Shown: in pieces, positions 36,474-48,023 of the stretch
How positions within the stretch are numbered: the stretch's first letter is position 1
Layout: every line of letters begins with the position of its first letter
Assembly (NCBI RefSeq): GCF_964340395.1
Contig: NC_135549.1
Span: 34,019,832-34,083,831 of the forward strand
DNA: 64,000 bases
Source of the DNA: Glandiceps talaboti
Lineage: Eukaryota > Hemichordata > Enteropneusta > Spengelidae
Reading direction: 5' to 3'
Notes under the pieces: generated by a model
Seen by the model: the letters and a program-made list of their open reading frames with translations, nothing else
Told to the model about the DNA's origin: nothing
Databases searched by the model: none
Program-made: the position numbers and the translations under genes

Positions 36474-37055
36474 ATGACAACAAACATCCACGGTCAGTTT
36501 ATTTACATTGTGACAATTAACATCCAAGGTCAGTTTATTTACATTGTGACAACTAACATCCAAGGTCAGTTCATTTACACTGTTACAACTAATATCCAAG
36601 GTCAGTTCATTTACACTGTTACAGCTAACATCCAAGGTCAGTTCATTTACAATGTGACAACTTACACCCAAGGTCAGTTTATTTACATTGTGACAACTAA
36701 CATCCAAGGTCAGTTCATTTACACTGTTACAACTAATATCCAAGGTCAGTTCATTTACACTGTTACAGCTAACATCCAAGGTCAGTTCATTTACATTGTG
36801 ACAACTTACACCCAAGGTCAGTTTATTTACATTGTGACAACTAACATCCAAGGTCAGTTCATTTACACTGTTACAGCTAACATCCAAGGTCAGTTCATTT
36901 ACATTATGGCAATTGATATCCAAGATCACTTCATTTACAATGTGACAACTTACATCCAAGGTCAGTTCATTTACATTATGACAATTAACATCCAAGGTCA
37001 GTTCATTTACATTGTGACAACTTACATCCAAGGTCAGTTCATTTACATTCAGTAA
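36474..37055. repeat. 36-base minisatellite, 16 copies, open in both directions
   Basis: The unit is AACATCCAAGGTCAGTTCAT then TTACATTGTGACAACT (36 bases). Because 36 is divisible by three and the unit has no stop in one frame of each strand, it gives a 193-codon frame on + (repeat NIQGQFIYIVTT) and a longer frame on - (repeat VNELTLDVSCHN). It lies inside a receptor intron without splice sites in register, so coding is unlikely. Fourteen of the sixteen units contain CCAAGGTCA, a nuclear-receptor half-site type sequence. Confidence 0.93.
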
Positions 37056-37465
37056 CAAATTGTAATAGTTTTAACTTATTAAGTGACGGTAAACTTAAAA
37101 CTGCACCGAATTAGTCTGAATATTGTGCGTAAATTATTATGGAATGATTTGAATGGAAGATATATTTTACTTTAAAATCATTATTGACTTTTTAAAGAAA
37201 CTATCAATGTGTTAACTGTAAAAGTTGGATACACTGTGAAAATATGTTAACCTTGAGAAGATATGAACCAGTTAGGTATTTGTGAAAACTTCATTTTCAA
37301 ATACCCATGTCTAACTTAACATTTTATTCCCCCCCCCCCCTCCCCATCTGAAAGTAACATTCTGACTCGTACCTCAATCCTGCATTGGCTGCTATAGCTA
37401 ACATATATTTTAACGATCAAAAAACAATCATAACTATGAATATTTGTATTTTTTTCTTTCCACAG

Positions 37466-37537
37466 TAGACTTAGGGGTAATCAAATCAATCTAATTGGTG
37501 ATGATGCTTTTGATTGGCTTGACAACGTGTCTATTAT
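37466..37537 (+). CDS. Receptor exon: leucine-rich repeat 6
   Basis: A 72-base exon with a strong acceptor (ttttttctttccacag) and donor gtgagt. It codes RLRGNQINLIGDDAFDWL, then an NVS sequon, then a split Ile codon. Phase 2 to phase 2. It is separated from the next LRR exon by only 388 bases, the shortest intron among the LRR exons. Confidence 0.86.
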
Positions 37538-37925
37538 GTGAGTACAAACAATACATCATTGACAGATTAATTTATCAACATATTTACACTCATATTGTCT
37601 TACTTTCATATGTAGCGCACATCTGAATATCATTTGTGGAACATAGTATATTGTATGATTTGCCGTTATTACGTATATGACAACATGAATAGCATCTAGG
37701 TGAACGTATATAGTCCGCAAGCTAGAATTATGCAACAAGGGAATATTGTTGGTACAATAGAGATAGTAAATTGTAATGAATTTGTTCATGTTAACTTTGT
37801 GATGATAGCCTAAATAGTTCAGAACAATGAAAAATATGATTTGTACGGTAAATGAATTCCATTTCAAGTACAATTATCATGAAAGGGCAATGTAATAGTG
37901 TACGAATTTTCTTTTCAACGTTTAG

Positions 37926-38003
37926 AGAACTAGATGGGAATCGTCTTAACAACATTCGCCAAGAAGTACTGAATCACATCTCAACGCGTGTATATGGAGA
38001 AAT
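37926..38003 (+). CDS. Receptor exon: leucine-rich repeat 7
   Basis: A 78-base exon coding ELDGNRLNNIRQEVLNHI, with a slightly longer end (about 26 residues) than the 24-residue repeats. The acceptor is cgtttag and the donor is gtaagt. It ends in AT, which the first A of the cap exon at 39075 turns into Ile. The extra two codons near the end are consistent with a last repeat leading into the C-terminal cap. Confidence 0.83.
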
Positions 38004-38035
38004 GTAAGTTCAACTTAATCGTAAGGTTCTTACTA

Positions 38036-38475
38036 GATTTAAACTTAATTCCTCCCGTAAGTGCAATGCCATAGATGTATGGGCCTACACACATTGTTGA
38101 AATGCAAATTCTGAGCTATACATGATGTACAATGTAATTGGAAAATTAATTATACGATTTCAAACTAAATGAAAATTGAATCTTGCATAATCGTTTCTGG
38201 TCAGCGCGTCGGTATTTATTTTTTGTTCCCATGCAGTCTGCAGATTCAAGGGGAAAACAAAAAAGCTTTAGTGAAGACAGCTGCAGGGTCAATCATGAAC
38301 AAGCAAATGACATCTGACCCACGTACACTTGCTCTAACGTACTAAATAAAAAGAACAGTAATCGTCATAAAATAGTAGATAGAGGTTTGTTGAGAATTAA
38401 TAAAACATTGCATCGTCACACCACTCTAGACAAATTGTACAAATTGAAGCCGTTCTTTTTATTCTGGCCTAACAT
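38036..38475 (+). mobile_element. Dispersed hairpin-ended element, internally deleted copy
   Basis: It starts TAGATTTAAACTTAATTCC with TCCCGTAAG and contains the internal block also at 48660-48850 (TGCAGATTCAAGGGGAAAAC, GACAGCTGCAGGGTCAATCAT, ACACCACTCTAGACAA). The terminal CA tract and hairpin are missing. Confidence 0.6.
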
Positions 38476-39074
38476 ATATACATTTTCCGTCTACAATGAG
38501 TGGCAAAGGGTCTTCCCAAACTACTGGCAGTGACAGCACAATCAAGTCAGACAACCGCAGCAAAAACAAATAGACACACAATACGCAACGGCAGCCATGG
38601 CCAACAAAGTCTTGACAGATACACTATTGGAAACTAAAATAAGGAGACAAAATGAAAGCAGCAAAGCAAGACACCTGATCTGAAGCGACCGCCATTGCTA
38701 TTTTACTACATCATCAGCCAAACAGAATATACACAAATAAACAAAACAAAAACACATCTCAATCTCCCATGCAGAAGTTTAATATTCAAACCCCTTCCCC
38801 TGTTTTAATAATACAAAATAATTGCGATAGCGTTATATCAGCAGTTTGAACCCCCTATAAAATTTGGTCAATCCCTTGTATACTGAAATGTATGCATAAG
38901 TACGTCCAGTAATTGACAGAAAGAAAGCCCAAGAGCCCAGCCCAACGGCCAAGCCCAAGAGCCCAGCTCAGGTTTTAGTATATGCCATAGATACGATCAT
39001 AGAAATCCTTAGAGATAAAGAATTGTAACTATGGAATTGGAATTGTAACAATGTGTTTTACATCCCACATACAG
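38476..39074. other. Intronic sequence before the LRR cap exon
   Basis: Nothing coding. The phrase AAGCCCAAGAGCCCAGC occurs twice at 38926 and 38952, a short local duplication. Confidence 0.45.
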
Positions 39075-39244
39075 AACGATGCACAGCAACCCTTTCATTT
39101 GTGACTGCAATATGGAACCACTGGCTGAATGGATGAAACATCATGCTAATGAAAGTGTCGGCTATTTTATTCCTACATGTGTATGGCCGTATCATCTTCA
39201 TGGGACTGCACTTACTAAACTGCAGGCAGAAGATTTAACATGTG
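39075..39244 (+). CDS. Receptor exon: LRR C-terminal capping domain
   Basis: A 170-base exon with acceptor cccacatacag and donor g|gtatgg. It begins TMHSNPFICDCNMEPLAEWM, the classic cap signature NPFxCDCxxxxLxxW, and carries two further cysteines (PTCVW and LTCG), the usual four of an LRRCT domain. It closes the hydrophobic core of the LRR solenoid. The incoming phase is 2 and the outgoing phase is 1, so this exon is the hinge between the two intron-phase regimes of the gene. The G left over joins the exon at 44839 to give Gly. Confidence 0.9.
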
Positions 39245-40384
39245 GTATGGTTAAACATTACAGAGTCTAACTATCTAATTAACTTAATCTCGTAACTCTT
39301 GATGTGCGCATTTAGTACAAAAATAGAACAATGTCCAAAAAAAGTTTGTATCGAATAAAAACATTACCTCCTGATACACACAAAGCTATTTCACTTACCA
39401 TAACATTTGTGTCAATATATATGCGCCTTCTAAAACGGTTGTAAAAATGAAAAAAGAACTTCATAAATATTATTTATGTGACAATACATTGTATCCGAAT
39501 AAAATATCTAGACAGTCAGCCACAATTAAAAAATGTAAAGATTCAATGATCAAAAATGCTATATTAAGATTCAAATCTGCCCAGTCTAGTAATGTCCAAA
39601 ATATCTTGATAAATAAACTGTCTTCATTAGTTTAATGATGGTTGATATAATATGTAATGTAAATGTGTTCACTGTGTACATTCTAAGTAGTTAAGTAAAG
39701 TAGATTGTTTGTATTGTCTCTTTATTATATCCATACATCTTGCTTGTTGTACCCACCTAACCATCTTGGTTTATAATATAAGCCACTCAATAGGATGTTG
39801 CTTTGCTTGATCGTGAGACCTTAATCTATATTAATGTTGGTTTTACATGAGTGAACATTACTACTACTTATTAAAATCGGATCGGGTAAAATCGAACTAT
39901 CCTGTTCAAAGTGAAATAAATGTTCAAATGTACTGTTCATGTGCTAGTGCCAGTAGTTTGTACGCGCCCAAAAGGTGTGTTTTTACAAATGATTCTATCT
40001 GTCTGCCCGTCCCTCAATCCTGTGACGATATTGACATTGACCTCAACGTCTTAATAACAGCTTTTTTTTCCATTTCTGCATATGTTCCTCGTACTTTCTA
40101 GTTTACCTGGGTACGCATAAAGTTATTATTGTTTAGTTTAAACTTGCCTATTTATTGAATGGTACGCGGGTTTCCCCAGTTAATAGCCCTCATGGGTGCA
40201 TGGGTTTACATGGTGTCACTTTGAGTAGTTTTCCTGTCGGCTTTGGAACCAAAAATCGACGGTAGTTCTGGACAGGCCGTCTACCGCTCAAAGCTGACTG
40301 TGCTGACTGAAATCGCTCCATTTTGCATGCACGTACGCTATCTGAAAATCCAGAAACTGTTTTACGACCAGTAAACCCACATCA
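39245..40384. other. Intronic sequence, no gene seen
   Basis: AT-rich intron after the LRR cap. A short open frame at 39447-39635 (Lys-rich) may be LINE-derived but carries no motif. 40150-40215 shares loose wording with the SINE end at 20940. Confidence 0.35.
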
Positions 40385-40915
40385 ATGGCAGAAGGTAACG
40401 TTACTAATGATAGTAGGTCATCAGCATTTATCTCCAATGTTCCAATGCCACCAAATATAGATTTGAATGGTAACTTGGCTAAGAATAGGAAGAAGTTGAA
40501 ACAGATATAGAATACGTACGAGAACGTAACGAAAACTGAACAAAAAAAATGGCACAAGTAGAGTCGCAACTTTTATCACATGTATTATTCAGAATGCGTT
40601 AGCAATCCATAATAGTCATGGAAATCATTCCAGATCTGTGGACTAGGTAAGACTAACGTCATTTATGAGCAGTATGCTTTCAACAACCTAGCACAAGAGC
40701 CGGATGAGAGGGTAAAGTTTTGAAAGAAGAATGTATATGTGATAGGTTTGTGTGTGCCGTAGAGGATAACACAGTCAGACGTCAGACTTAACTCTCGAAA
40801 AGTGCATTGACTTCTGTAAGGCTGCTGAAGCAATAGCAAGACAGGCAACAGGCATAGATGAAGAACTTGAAGAAGTTAACCTTATAGAGAAGAGGTATAC
40901 GGTGTAACTAGTGAC
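40385..40915 (+). pseudogene. Ty3-type LTR retrotransposon gag remnant
   Basis: Frames broken by shifts code PMPPNIDLNGNLAKNRKKLK with QI and NTYE, then TNVIYEQYAFNNLAQEP, then TLEKCIDFCKAAEAIARQAT. These correspond, in order, to the gag landmarks PxPPxLDLxGNLxxNWKKFKQxW, ITYERYxFNxxxQ and LTLExxIDxCRAAEAT of Ty3/gypsy-type elements. Multiple stops make it inactive. Sequence to about 42000 may be further decayed remnant, but no pol motif was certain. Confidence 0.7.
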
Positions 40916-42451
40916 AGCAACACTTTCAATAATGTAGATTTTGCAGCCTTAGACAATGCCTAATGTTCTCTGCAACGCCTTATATATAGAGATTCACGTG
41001 TTTTATAGTTCGACAAGCCCCTTTAGATCAAATATCCTACAGCAGGTTACTCAACAGATACTAGTCAAAGAATAATCCGTCCGTTGTCACACTGATTTCC
41101 AAGCCACAATGTTCACGATCCAAACACGGTATTAAATGAGAAATCCGTAAGTTTAATCGATGAAATCAAATATAGCAACTAATGGGCATGGGAGTGTTCT
41201 TGAACTACAATAGTGTTGTAATTCAACAATGGCTAAAGAGCTTTCAAGAGGGTACACGATTGGGAAGAGTGCTCATCCAACAAAAGGAAAACAGATGTAT
41301 AAAAATACAAATGCGATAAATGTTGTAAAAGATAGCAAATTGTAACATAGAAAAGAAAAGAATATGAAACAAAATTTTAATCATGCGTAGTAGTCGACAG
41401 TGTAACTGTCCTGTGTCAATTGCACCGGAGTTTACAACCATAGCTATCAATTTGCTTTCATCATCCAGTATATTGAAACTGCAAAAATGGACGATTTTAT
41501 CAATTAGTATGTTGGGTACTCGATGGTGAAATGACAGTGCCCAAATCAAACCACTGGAGCTTACAAACAGACAACTATTGACAAACTCGTTAAGCCTAAT
41601 TGTTCAGGTCGCATATGAATCTGAACAGTAGCGCCATATAAAATGCCTATAGTACTTCCTTAAAAGTGGATGAAAAAAGTTACTATGAGTAAGAACTACG
41701 ATTAGAGAAAAGGAAACATTTAGAATTAATAAATACGGAAGGAGCTGTCGACGAGCTAAAGACCAAAGAGAAAAACGGGGTTCATGGAAAACTTTGATAG
41801 CATGTAATTCGGAGAGCGACTTTTTAATGTGGTTTCCGAGCAAAGACAGAGGCTGCCGTATCTCCGCCCTGCTACAATCAACCACTAGCAAAAATCAGCA
41901 TTTTGGACGAACATATGAAAGCTTGCCAGAAAACACAAGACATGCCAGTATTAACATTATTTCGTAGATTTACGGACGAATAATTAACATTGTCGATGAC
42001 AAAGAACTTATCACTAACCTGAATTATCATACAGAAAAAAAATTATATCAATGTGAAGTCATCAACCTAATTTTAAGTTCTACACACTTTGGAAGTTGAC
42101 TTTCGGTAGGATAACATTCTTTTTTCAATAACTTCAGAAAACAGATTAAGCAAACATCTTTTATAAAGAAACGCCAAACACAGTTACGATATTTAGGAAA
42201 GTCCAAAGTAAATGTTCAAAATATCAAGATAACTCTCCAAAAAGGTTCTATATGTTTGATAAGATGTTCTCATGGTTATACATCTTCAACTAGCTCTTGA
42301 GAATATTTTATCACGATAAAGTTCATGTTTGCATTATTTACCTTGATTTCCTGGATGACGCAGTGTCTTGAGTTGACCATCGTTACACCTCAGTATCACA
42401 GTATCGTTAAATTCGCAAATGCATTTTGTCCGTAGACATACAATTTCGCAA
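40916..42451. other. Unassigned, possibly decayed retroelement
   Basis: It follows the gag remnant and has several medium minus-strand open frames with no recognised motif. The RT and integrase signatures were looked for and not seen. Confidence 0.35.
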
Positions 42452-42454
42452 TAA

Positions 42455-44404
42455 GGGACCGGTCAGTTTCTTCGGCCTGGGGGGGGGGGGGGCGGTGGAT
42501 TGGTAGGGGGTGTCACCCTGTTTTGAAATTGGCAGTAGGGGGGGGGGGTCATGCTGTTTTGAAAATTGTGGAAGGGGGGGTCATTGTGTTTTAGATTGTG
42601 ATGGAAGAAAAACATCCTTTCTACAGTGGCATATAGCCTTGTCTGAAATGTGGTACATGTCAATATTTTTTCTTGTCCCTGTTTCTTACATGAATTCTTT
42701 AACATTACTTATTAGTTCAAACCTAACTATACATATTCATATACATTGTACATGTACCGGTATTACCTAGCTACCACACTAGTTACAGAACATGTCATGT
42801 AAATGCTTGGCTGTTTCACAATCAATGCTTCACTTACAATGTATATTGCAGTTTGGGGCAAAAGTGAACTTGAAGGTTTCGTAATGGTAATTTTCATAGA
42901 TAGTTTATAAATGAAGTTAATCTAAATTGTTCTACTCGTCATGCTATTGACACCACAAATCACCACATCTCATCAGATTCCAGTTACTATTATACACTAG
43001 GTATGACCACCTAAAGTTCTCTAACATACCGGTGACTTTATTATACATGCAATATTAATGCCCCTATATACTAATGTTACGTGTCCATTTTATGTGATAT
43101 GAGAAACTCATTTAAAAACGTTTTACGTTAGCTTTTCGAAGCTTGGAAATATTACCTCAAAGGTTATGAATAACCTAAACATTGCCTTAGTATCTCAAGC
43201 AAAAAACTCCAGATCTGCCAGGGGGAAAACCCCCAGAGGTCATTCATACATTCAACCAACAATCAGATACACCAACAACATTTTTTAATACTGTCATAAT
43301 GGTATTAAACTTTTCTTAAATATGTTCACCCTATTCTAATTTGATATGATATTGTCTTTTCAAGATCTGAAACGTTTGCCAAGATAGTCTAAAATTGCCT
43401 TAAACTCCAAATCTCCCCTACCAATGATACTACCATTATAGATGTGCTGACCTATACTACATGTATATAATGATGCCATTTAATATTTTTTAAGAACATA
43501 TTTCAACCCGTAGTGTAAGTTATAAAGAACAGTTTCTGATACTTGCTGTCTTGTAAAGCATGGATTAAGTTATTGCTTGAAAGGGTCTGAATAGCCTAAA
43601 TATTGGCTTTAAGAGTAAAAATCCTCCAGGGTTTCTAGAGGGAGACCCCCTCAGACCCCCCACATGAGGTGGACATATCCCAGTCTCAAGCTCTTCCCCT
43701 CTTACTGTCAAGATGCTATCAAAGTATATTTCAAAAGTATTTCAACCCTATGTAGTTGCTTTTAACATGTTGGTGTTGTCTTGTAAAGCTTGGAAATTAT
43801 TTTCTGAAAATGTCTGAATAGTCTCAAAATTGACTTTTCAGAGTTAAAAACCTCCTGAGCTTCTAGGAAGAGACCCCCTAGGACCCCCATAAGAGATGTA
43901 CATATTCCCTTCTCAAGCTGTCCTACCTTTCACTGCCAAGATGCTATTAAACTCCTTTTCGAATATATTTACCCTGTGTAGTCAATAATTATAAATATGA
44001 TAGTGCTAACCCGGGATCTTATAAAGTAGATGCAAGACAGTCAAGCAGTCCACACTGAGTCACGATAAAAATTATTATTATTATTATTATTATTATTAGA
44101 CTTTATTTAATCTCGATAGACTGTTGAGCCAGTGGCTCTTCTCACACAGTGTCGAGAAAAACATTAAAATATATACAATATATACATTAAAAATATATAC
44201 AATATATACAATATATACATTAAAAAAATACCTGTCATGCGAATATTATATATGGGGGGGGGGGGTCATCATGTTTTAGAATTAAGTGATAGGGGGGGGT
44301 CAGCCTGTTTTTGGTTTTACAGATAGGGGGGTCAGTGACTTTTTGTCGGTCCGATTTAAGAATCCACCGCCCCCCACCCCAGGCTGGAGAAACTGACCGG
44401 TCCC
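42455..44404. mobile_element. PIF/Harbinger-like non-autonomous element with TAA duplication and G-rich arms
   Basis: The ends are inverted: GGGACCGGTCAGTTTCTTC at 42455 and its reverse complement GAAACTGACCGGTCCC ending at 44404. They are flanked directly by TAA on both sides (42452-42454 and 44405-44407). A three-base TAA duplication next to G-starting inverted ends is the PIF/Harbinger pattern. Each arm continues with G-runs and a tandem phrase GGGGGGTCATGCTGTTTT (42455-42590, inverted relation at 44255-44400). The interior (about 43200-44040) has three or four ~240-base degenerate units with GAGACCCCCT. There is no transposase. Confidence 0.72.
44070..44225. repeat. ATT array and ATATACA repeats
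   Basis: ATT units at 44070-44098 precede TAGACTTTATTTAATCTCG, and AATATATACA units follow at 44165-44222. Both lie inside the Harbinger-like element, perhaps as a nested LINE tail in minus orientation. Confidence 0.7.
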
Positions 44405-44407
44405 TAA

Positions 44408-44838
44408 GCTCCTTTTATCTTACATATGAGTCCATATACAAGTCCTTTGAGTATGGAGAATTACTCTACCGTTCCAGTTTACAGGGATTCATCCATGAGT
44501 TCGCTCAACGAGTTAAATATTGCTTCTTTAACATAGGTTTGGATTCTCCTCCATATCTAATAGTGATATATAGGAAAAAGTATATGTATATATAGAAGCA
44601 CATTGTAGGCCGAATATATGAGCATAACAGTGTGACTTTATTTCTGAACATAACGAATGTTGAGATCAGACGAGGCAGACCCCACTGCACCCGTCTCAGG
44701 CTAACTCTTGCTCCAAATACAAATACATGCATGCGCATCCACTTGTTAGTACATTCACTCATACATGTATATGTTATACCTAAGATATGAATTGCATATT
44801 TAAAAATCATTATCAATTTATTTTTTGTTAAACTTTAG
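44408..44838. other. Intronic sequence, no gene seen
   Basis: A short intron stretch between the Harbinger-like element and cysteine module 1. Nothing recognised. Confidence 0.45.
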
Positions 44839-45000
44839 GTTATAGTCCTGAAGACTGTCAATCCACAGATGCAACAGACGAGTGTACACTACTGAAAGAC
44901 AAAAATAAATGTACTAAACTAGATAAAGAAATAACTGGACATGCTGGAAAGGATAGTGAAGTCGAGACCTGCATGTGCAATAGTAACCTATCCTGCTTTG
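44839..45000 (+). CDS. Receptor exon: cysteine-rich module 1 (divergent)
   Basis: A 162-base phase 1-1 exon, acceptor aactttag and donor gtgagt, starting GYSPEDCQST and ending CMCNSNLSCFG. It has six cysteines, among them a closing CxC, as in ephrin-receptor-like repeats. The first half lacks the usual CPxGxY start, so the family assignment rests on position, phase and the CxC pair. It sits between the LRR cap and three clearer modules. Confidence 0.75.
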
Positions 45001-45139
45001 GTGAGTTCTTAGAAAGCATAGCATAAAATTAATTTTTTTTGACAATTATCTCAGTAAGTACTCATTTTAGCACAACTGAACTTCTTAGGGTCAGTAGTGT
45101 TATGTGTCTCTCTCTGTCTGTCTGTGTGTAAACAACTTT

Positions 45140-46430
45140 TAAACCAGATTTAAACTGAATGCCGTCCGTAAGGGTATAGTCTTGCAATTTCATGATTTAT
45201 GCAAGAAATTTAGCTCTATATTTGTGATTCGTCAAGTCCCAATGAAAGTTAGTTGTCAAAAATGTTGTTGAAATGCCCGCCTCCTATTCTCAGCACAGGA
45301 CAGCTTGTCATCCTCGACTTCACTCGGCTTTCGTGATTCCCTACATACCCGGGATATGGCATGTGCGTGCTGAACTTCCTTCTGTCCCACCACGAGTTTA
45401 CACGTCGGTCTGTCTACTCGTTGCATGTACACTATTTCACATTCCTTTAATCACTACAGTATGGGAAAATTGTCAAGATTTTGTTGAGTGGTGCGCCCTC
45501 GCTGTATACTAATTATATAGAGGTCAATGTATAGGTCACCATTATTGATACATTGTCGCGAAAGATTCTTCGTAGGCTAGGTGAGGCTTCGTCTATTTTC
45601 CATATTTTGACCATACACATTTGGGTATCAATTATACATTATTACACTTGATGAATATGTGAGAGTGTATTTATATCCTGAGATACAGAGCTAGATAAAT
45701 GATTATGTACAAGCCTTGCAACAAACAGCAGTAGTTTGTTATCTAGGGAAATCGGAAAAGAACACGGTAAAAAGGAGACAGTTCAAAGTCAATATAATAC
45801 TTCCTAAACTTCTAATCTAAAATCTAAAAAGACACGACTTCTCTTTATTCATCTGCGCATTAGTGTGTGAAATTTGAAAATGATATGTCCATATTTGATG
45901 AAATTGAAACGATGATAAATATTTCACCTGTTTGTGAACTCCGCGCTCATATTGTAAACCTATTTTAAGGCCAAAGAATTGTTTTCTGGTGAGTTTGAAT
46001 CACTTAAATACCCTGCCTCGGTCTTCTCTTTTCTCGTGTTTGTCCGGCCAATGCAGAGTGCAGATCCAAGAGAAACACAAAATAAGGTTGGCACGAAACC
46101 CTTGAAAACAGAGTCTTTCTCAGTGTAGAGCAGCTTACCGTAGCTTCATGGTTTACCTTACATCGACGTTGATGGCGCACTTACGACACAAAGCGCATGT
46201 GCGACCAGACGATCGATCGATTAATTACTCAAATTGGTCATTAATATTCGTCGGATTATTACTAAAACCTAATCAGTTCTTGCCATTACACAACGAAACA
46301 TGTCTATCAAATTTTGTTTGAATTGATGCAGCCGTTTGTTCGGAAATAGTGATACATACACACACACATGCACGCACAGACACACAGACTTCATCTTTAT
46401 TATATAAACTTCTTTACGGAAGTTAAAAAC
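45140..46430 (+). mobile_element. Dispersed hairpin-ended element, long copy
   Basis: It starts ACCAGATTTAAACTGAATGC with CGTCCGTAAGGG and shares 45140-45362 with 47290-47510 (GAAAGTTAGTTGTCAAAAAT, CTTCACTCGGCTTTCGTGAT). It shares 45493-45850 with 7765-8095 and 45965-46100 with 48608-48720. It ends with a CA tract (46355-46385) and the hairpin AACTTCTTTACGGAAGTT. It joins the 5' and 3' blocks that occur separately elsewhere. Confidence 0.75.
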
Positions 46431-46439
46431 GCTAGGTGG

Positions 46440-47000
46440 GTATTTTACTTAGGGTGTCTAGTTGGGAAATTGAACAAATCAAAATGATGTTACCACTGGT
46501 GTATGATTTGAGTAAGAAATGTGGCTTTTGGTAAAAAAACAAAAACAAAACAACTTAAACTTGAACACTACTGGGCAGATCAGTCTGAAATGTGGTTGGA
46601 AATTCTTATTTGTGTTTAGATTAAGAATTATATATTGATGACATGATGATCCATCAGTGATATACAAATTAGGGCTAGAAATGTGTCTTTTGGTTGGTCA
46701 AAATTCTATAATTCAAGCTGAGCTAATTGAGCTGATATTTGATGGGACATTTGGGTGACATTTGGTGGGAACCTTCTAAGAGGTTAGAATTGTTCATAAC
46801 ATGATGATCCCATCAGTGATATGCAAATTAGGTCTGAAGATGTGTCTGTCAAAATCAATAATTCAGAGCTTACTCAACGGATTGAGCTGAAATTTATTGA
46901 GGGTGTATCCGAGGATGTGCAGATGAAGGTGAATTCTTAACATGGTGATCCCATTGGCAATATGCAAATGAGGACTAAAAACTCAATTTTTATCAAAAAC
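46440..47000. repeat. Dispersed repeat, copy 2 of the 2030-2480 family
   Basis: It contains GTGTCTAGTTGGGAAATTG and three degenerate units with ATGATGATCC-CAGTGATATGCAAATTAGG and TGTGTCTTTTGG. It directly follows the hairpin-ended element, as do family phrases elsewhere. Confidence 0.6.
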
Positions 47001-47289
47001 TTATATCTCGAAAAGTACATGGGCAACAGCGCTAAAACTTGGTGCATGTTATTGTGGAGGTGTGCTTCTGCAGTTATTGTTCAATACATATGGCCCTAGC
47101 AACCGAGAGCATGCCCATATGAACAGTGATGCATATTGCAAAGATATGGGATGGGTAGATAAGTGAATAAAGATTTTAAAAAGGTATCCAATTTCCCATA
47201 GCAACAAGGCCACGCCCATAACAACAGCTAAATGATGGTTTATATCGCCAAGATGAAAAACGTGGACAGGTAGACAAGTGAAAAAAGAT

Positions 47290-47510
47290 TACAACCAGAT
47301 TTAAACTGAATGCCTTCTGTAAGAGTATAGTCTTGCAATTTCATGTGTGCAAGAAATTTAGCTCTATATGTTATTTTTTCAAGTCCCAATGAAAGTTAGT
47401 TGTCAAAAATGTTTTTAAAATGCCCGCCTCCTATTGTCAGCACAGGAAAGCTTGCCATCCTCGACTTCACTCGGCTTTCGTGATCCCCTACATACGTGGG
47501 ATATTCACAC
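47290..47510 (+). mobile_element. Dispersed hairpin-ended element, 5' fragment
   Basis: It matches 45140-45362 from AACCAGATTTAAACTGAATG to CTACATACGTGGGATAT. The rest of the element is missing and the possible minus-strand gene fragment follows. Confidence 0.75.
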
Positions 47511-47670
47511 CCAAATTAAACCGACGCCATTTTTCTGAGCATTAGCAGTAACTCGGGAATAGTGAAAATGGCAGTTCTTGTTTGGCTATCAGATAGGCAA
47601 TATATATCTTTTATTTTTATTTCTGCTATTTTGTTATAACTATTCAAGTACTATTTTATAATGAAGGCTA

Positions 47671-47836
47671 TCACAAAGGCACTGGTCGCCGCTGGTTTCG
47701 TGAAATATATGTCTTTGAATTCACTTGAACCCAAATGGAGTGTTCCAACGCGAAATCAGACTTCTGTTTCGAGAATTTACAATATCGGCACCATACTCTG
47801 CAAATACTGCCATCTATTAGGTACTTGCTGTTTTCA
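47671..47836 (-). CDS. Possible terminal exon with Trp-Cys-x-x-Cys motif (zinc-finger-like, unassigned)
   Basis: Read on the minus strand, an open segment starts after cataccag and ends at a TGA. It codes ENSKYLIDGSICRVWCRYCK, then a KSDFALEHSIWVQV stretch. A Trp-Cys-x-x-Cys near a Trp-containing segment resembles the start of BED/TTF-type zinc fingers found in domesticated transposase proteins, but no later His/Cys pair is obvious before the stop. It could be joined in frame to the candidate exon at 47894-48023 across a 57-base intron. It could equally be the remnant of a DNA transposon. I do not recognise the gene. Confidence 0.3.
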
Positions 47837-47893
47837 CTGGTATGGATGTTCATCCACTCAAATTGTTAAAGCCATCGTGCCAATTTTACTTAC

Positions 47894-48023
47894 CAATCTT
47901 TAGCTTGTCCAGCCTGTAACAACTGATCTTTAGAAGCCATCGCATTTGAAACGTCATCGCCAGTTGTCTTGTTGCGATTAGCGGGTTGTTCATCATTTCC
48001 ATCACTTGTGCCTGGCTTACTAG
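47894..48023 (-). CDS. Possible minus-strand exon, hydrophilic linker-like protein segment
   Basis: On the minus strand, a long polypyrimidine tract ending ttttttccag precedes 130 bases that end at a perfect donor (gtaagt). One frame is open throughout: SKPGTSDGNDEQPANRNKTT, then GDDVSNAMASKDQLLQAGQA, then KD. This is a hydrophilic, linker-like composition. The incoming phase is 1 and the outgoing phase 2, compatible with the candidate exon just downstream. It lies inside an intron of the receptor gene, in the opposite direction. A second frame is also open, so the frame choice is a judgement on composition. Confidence 0.42.

Noticed and set aside
36474-37055. Two long open frames (193 and 207 codons) as repeat proteins
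   Set aside because: They arise from a stop-free 36-base tandem unit, have no start context or splice signals in register, and mirror each other on both strands.
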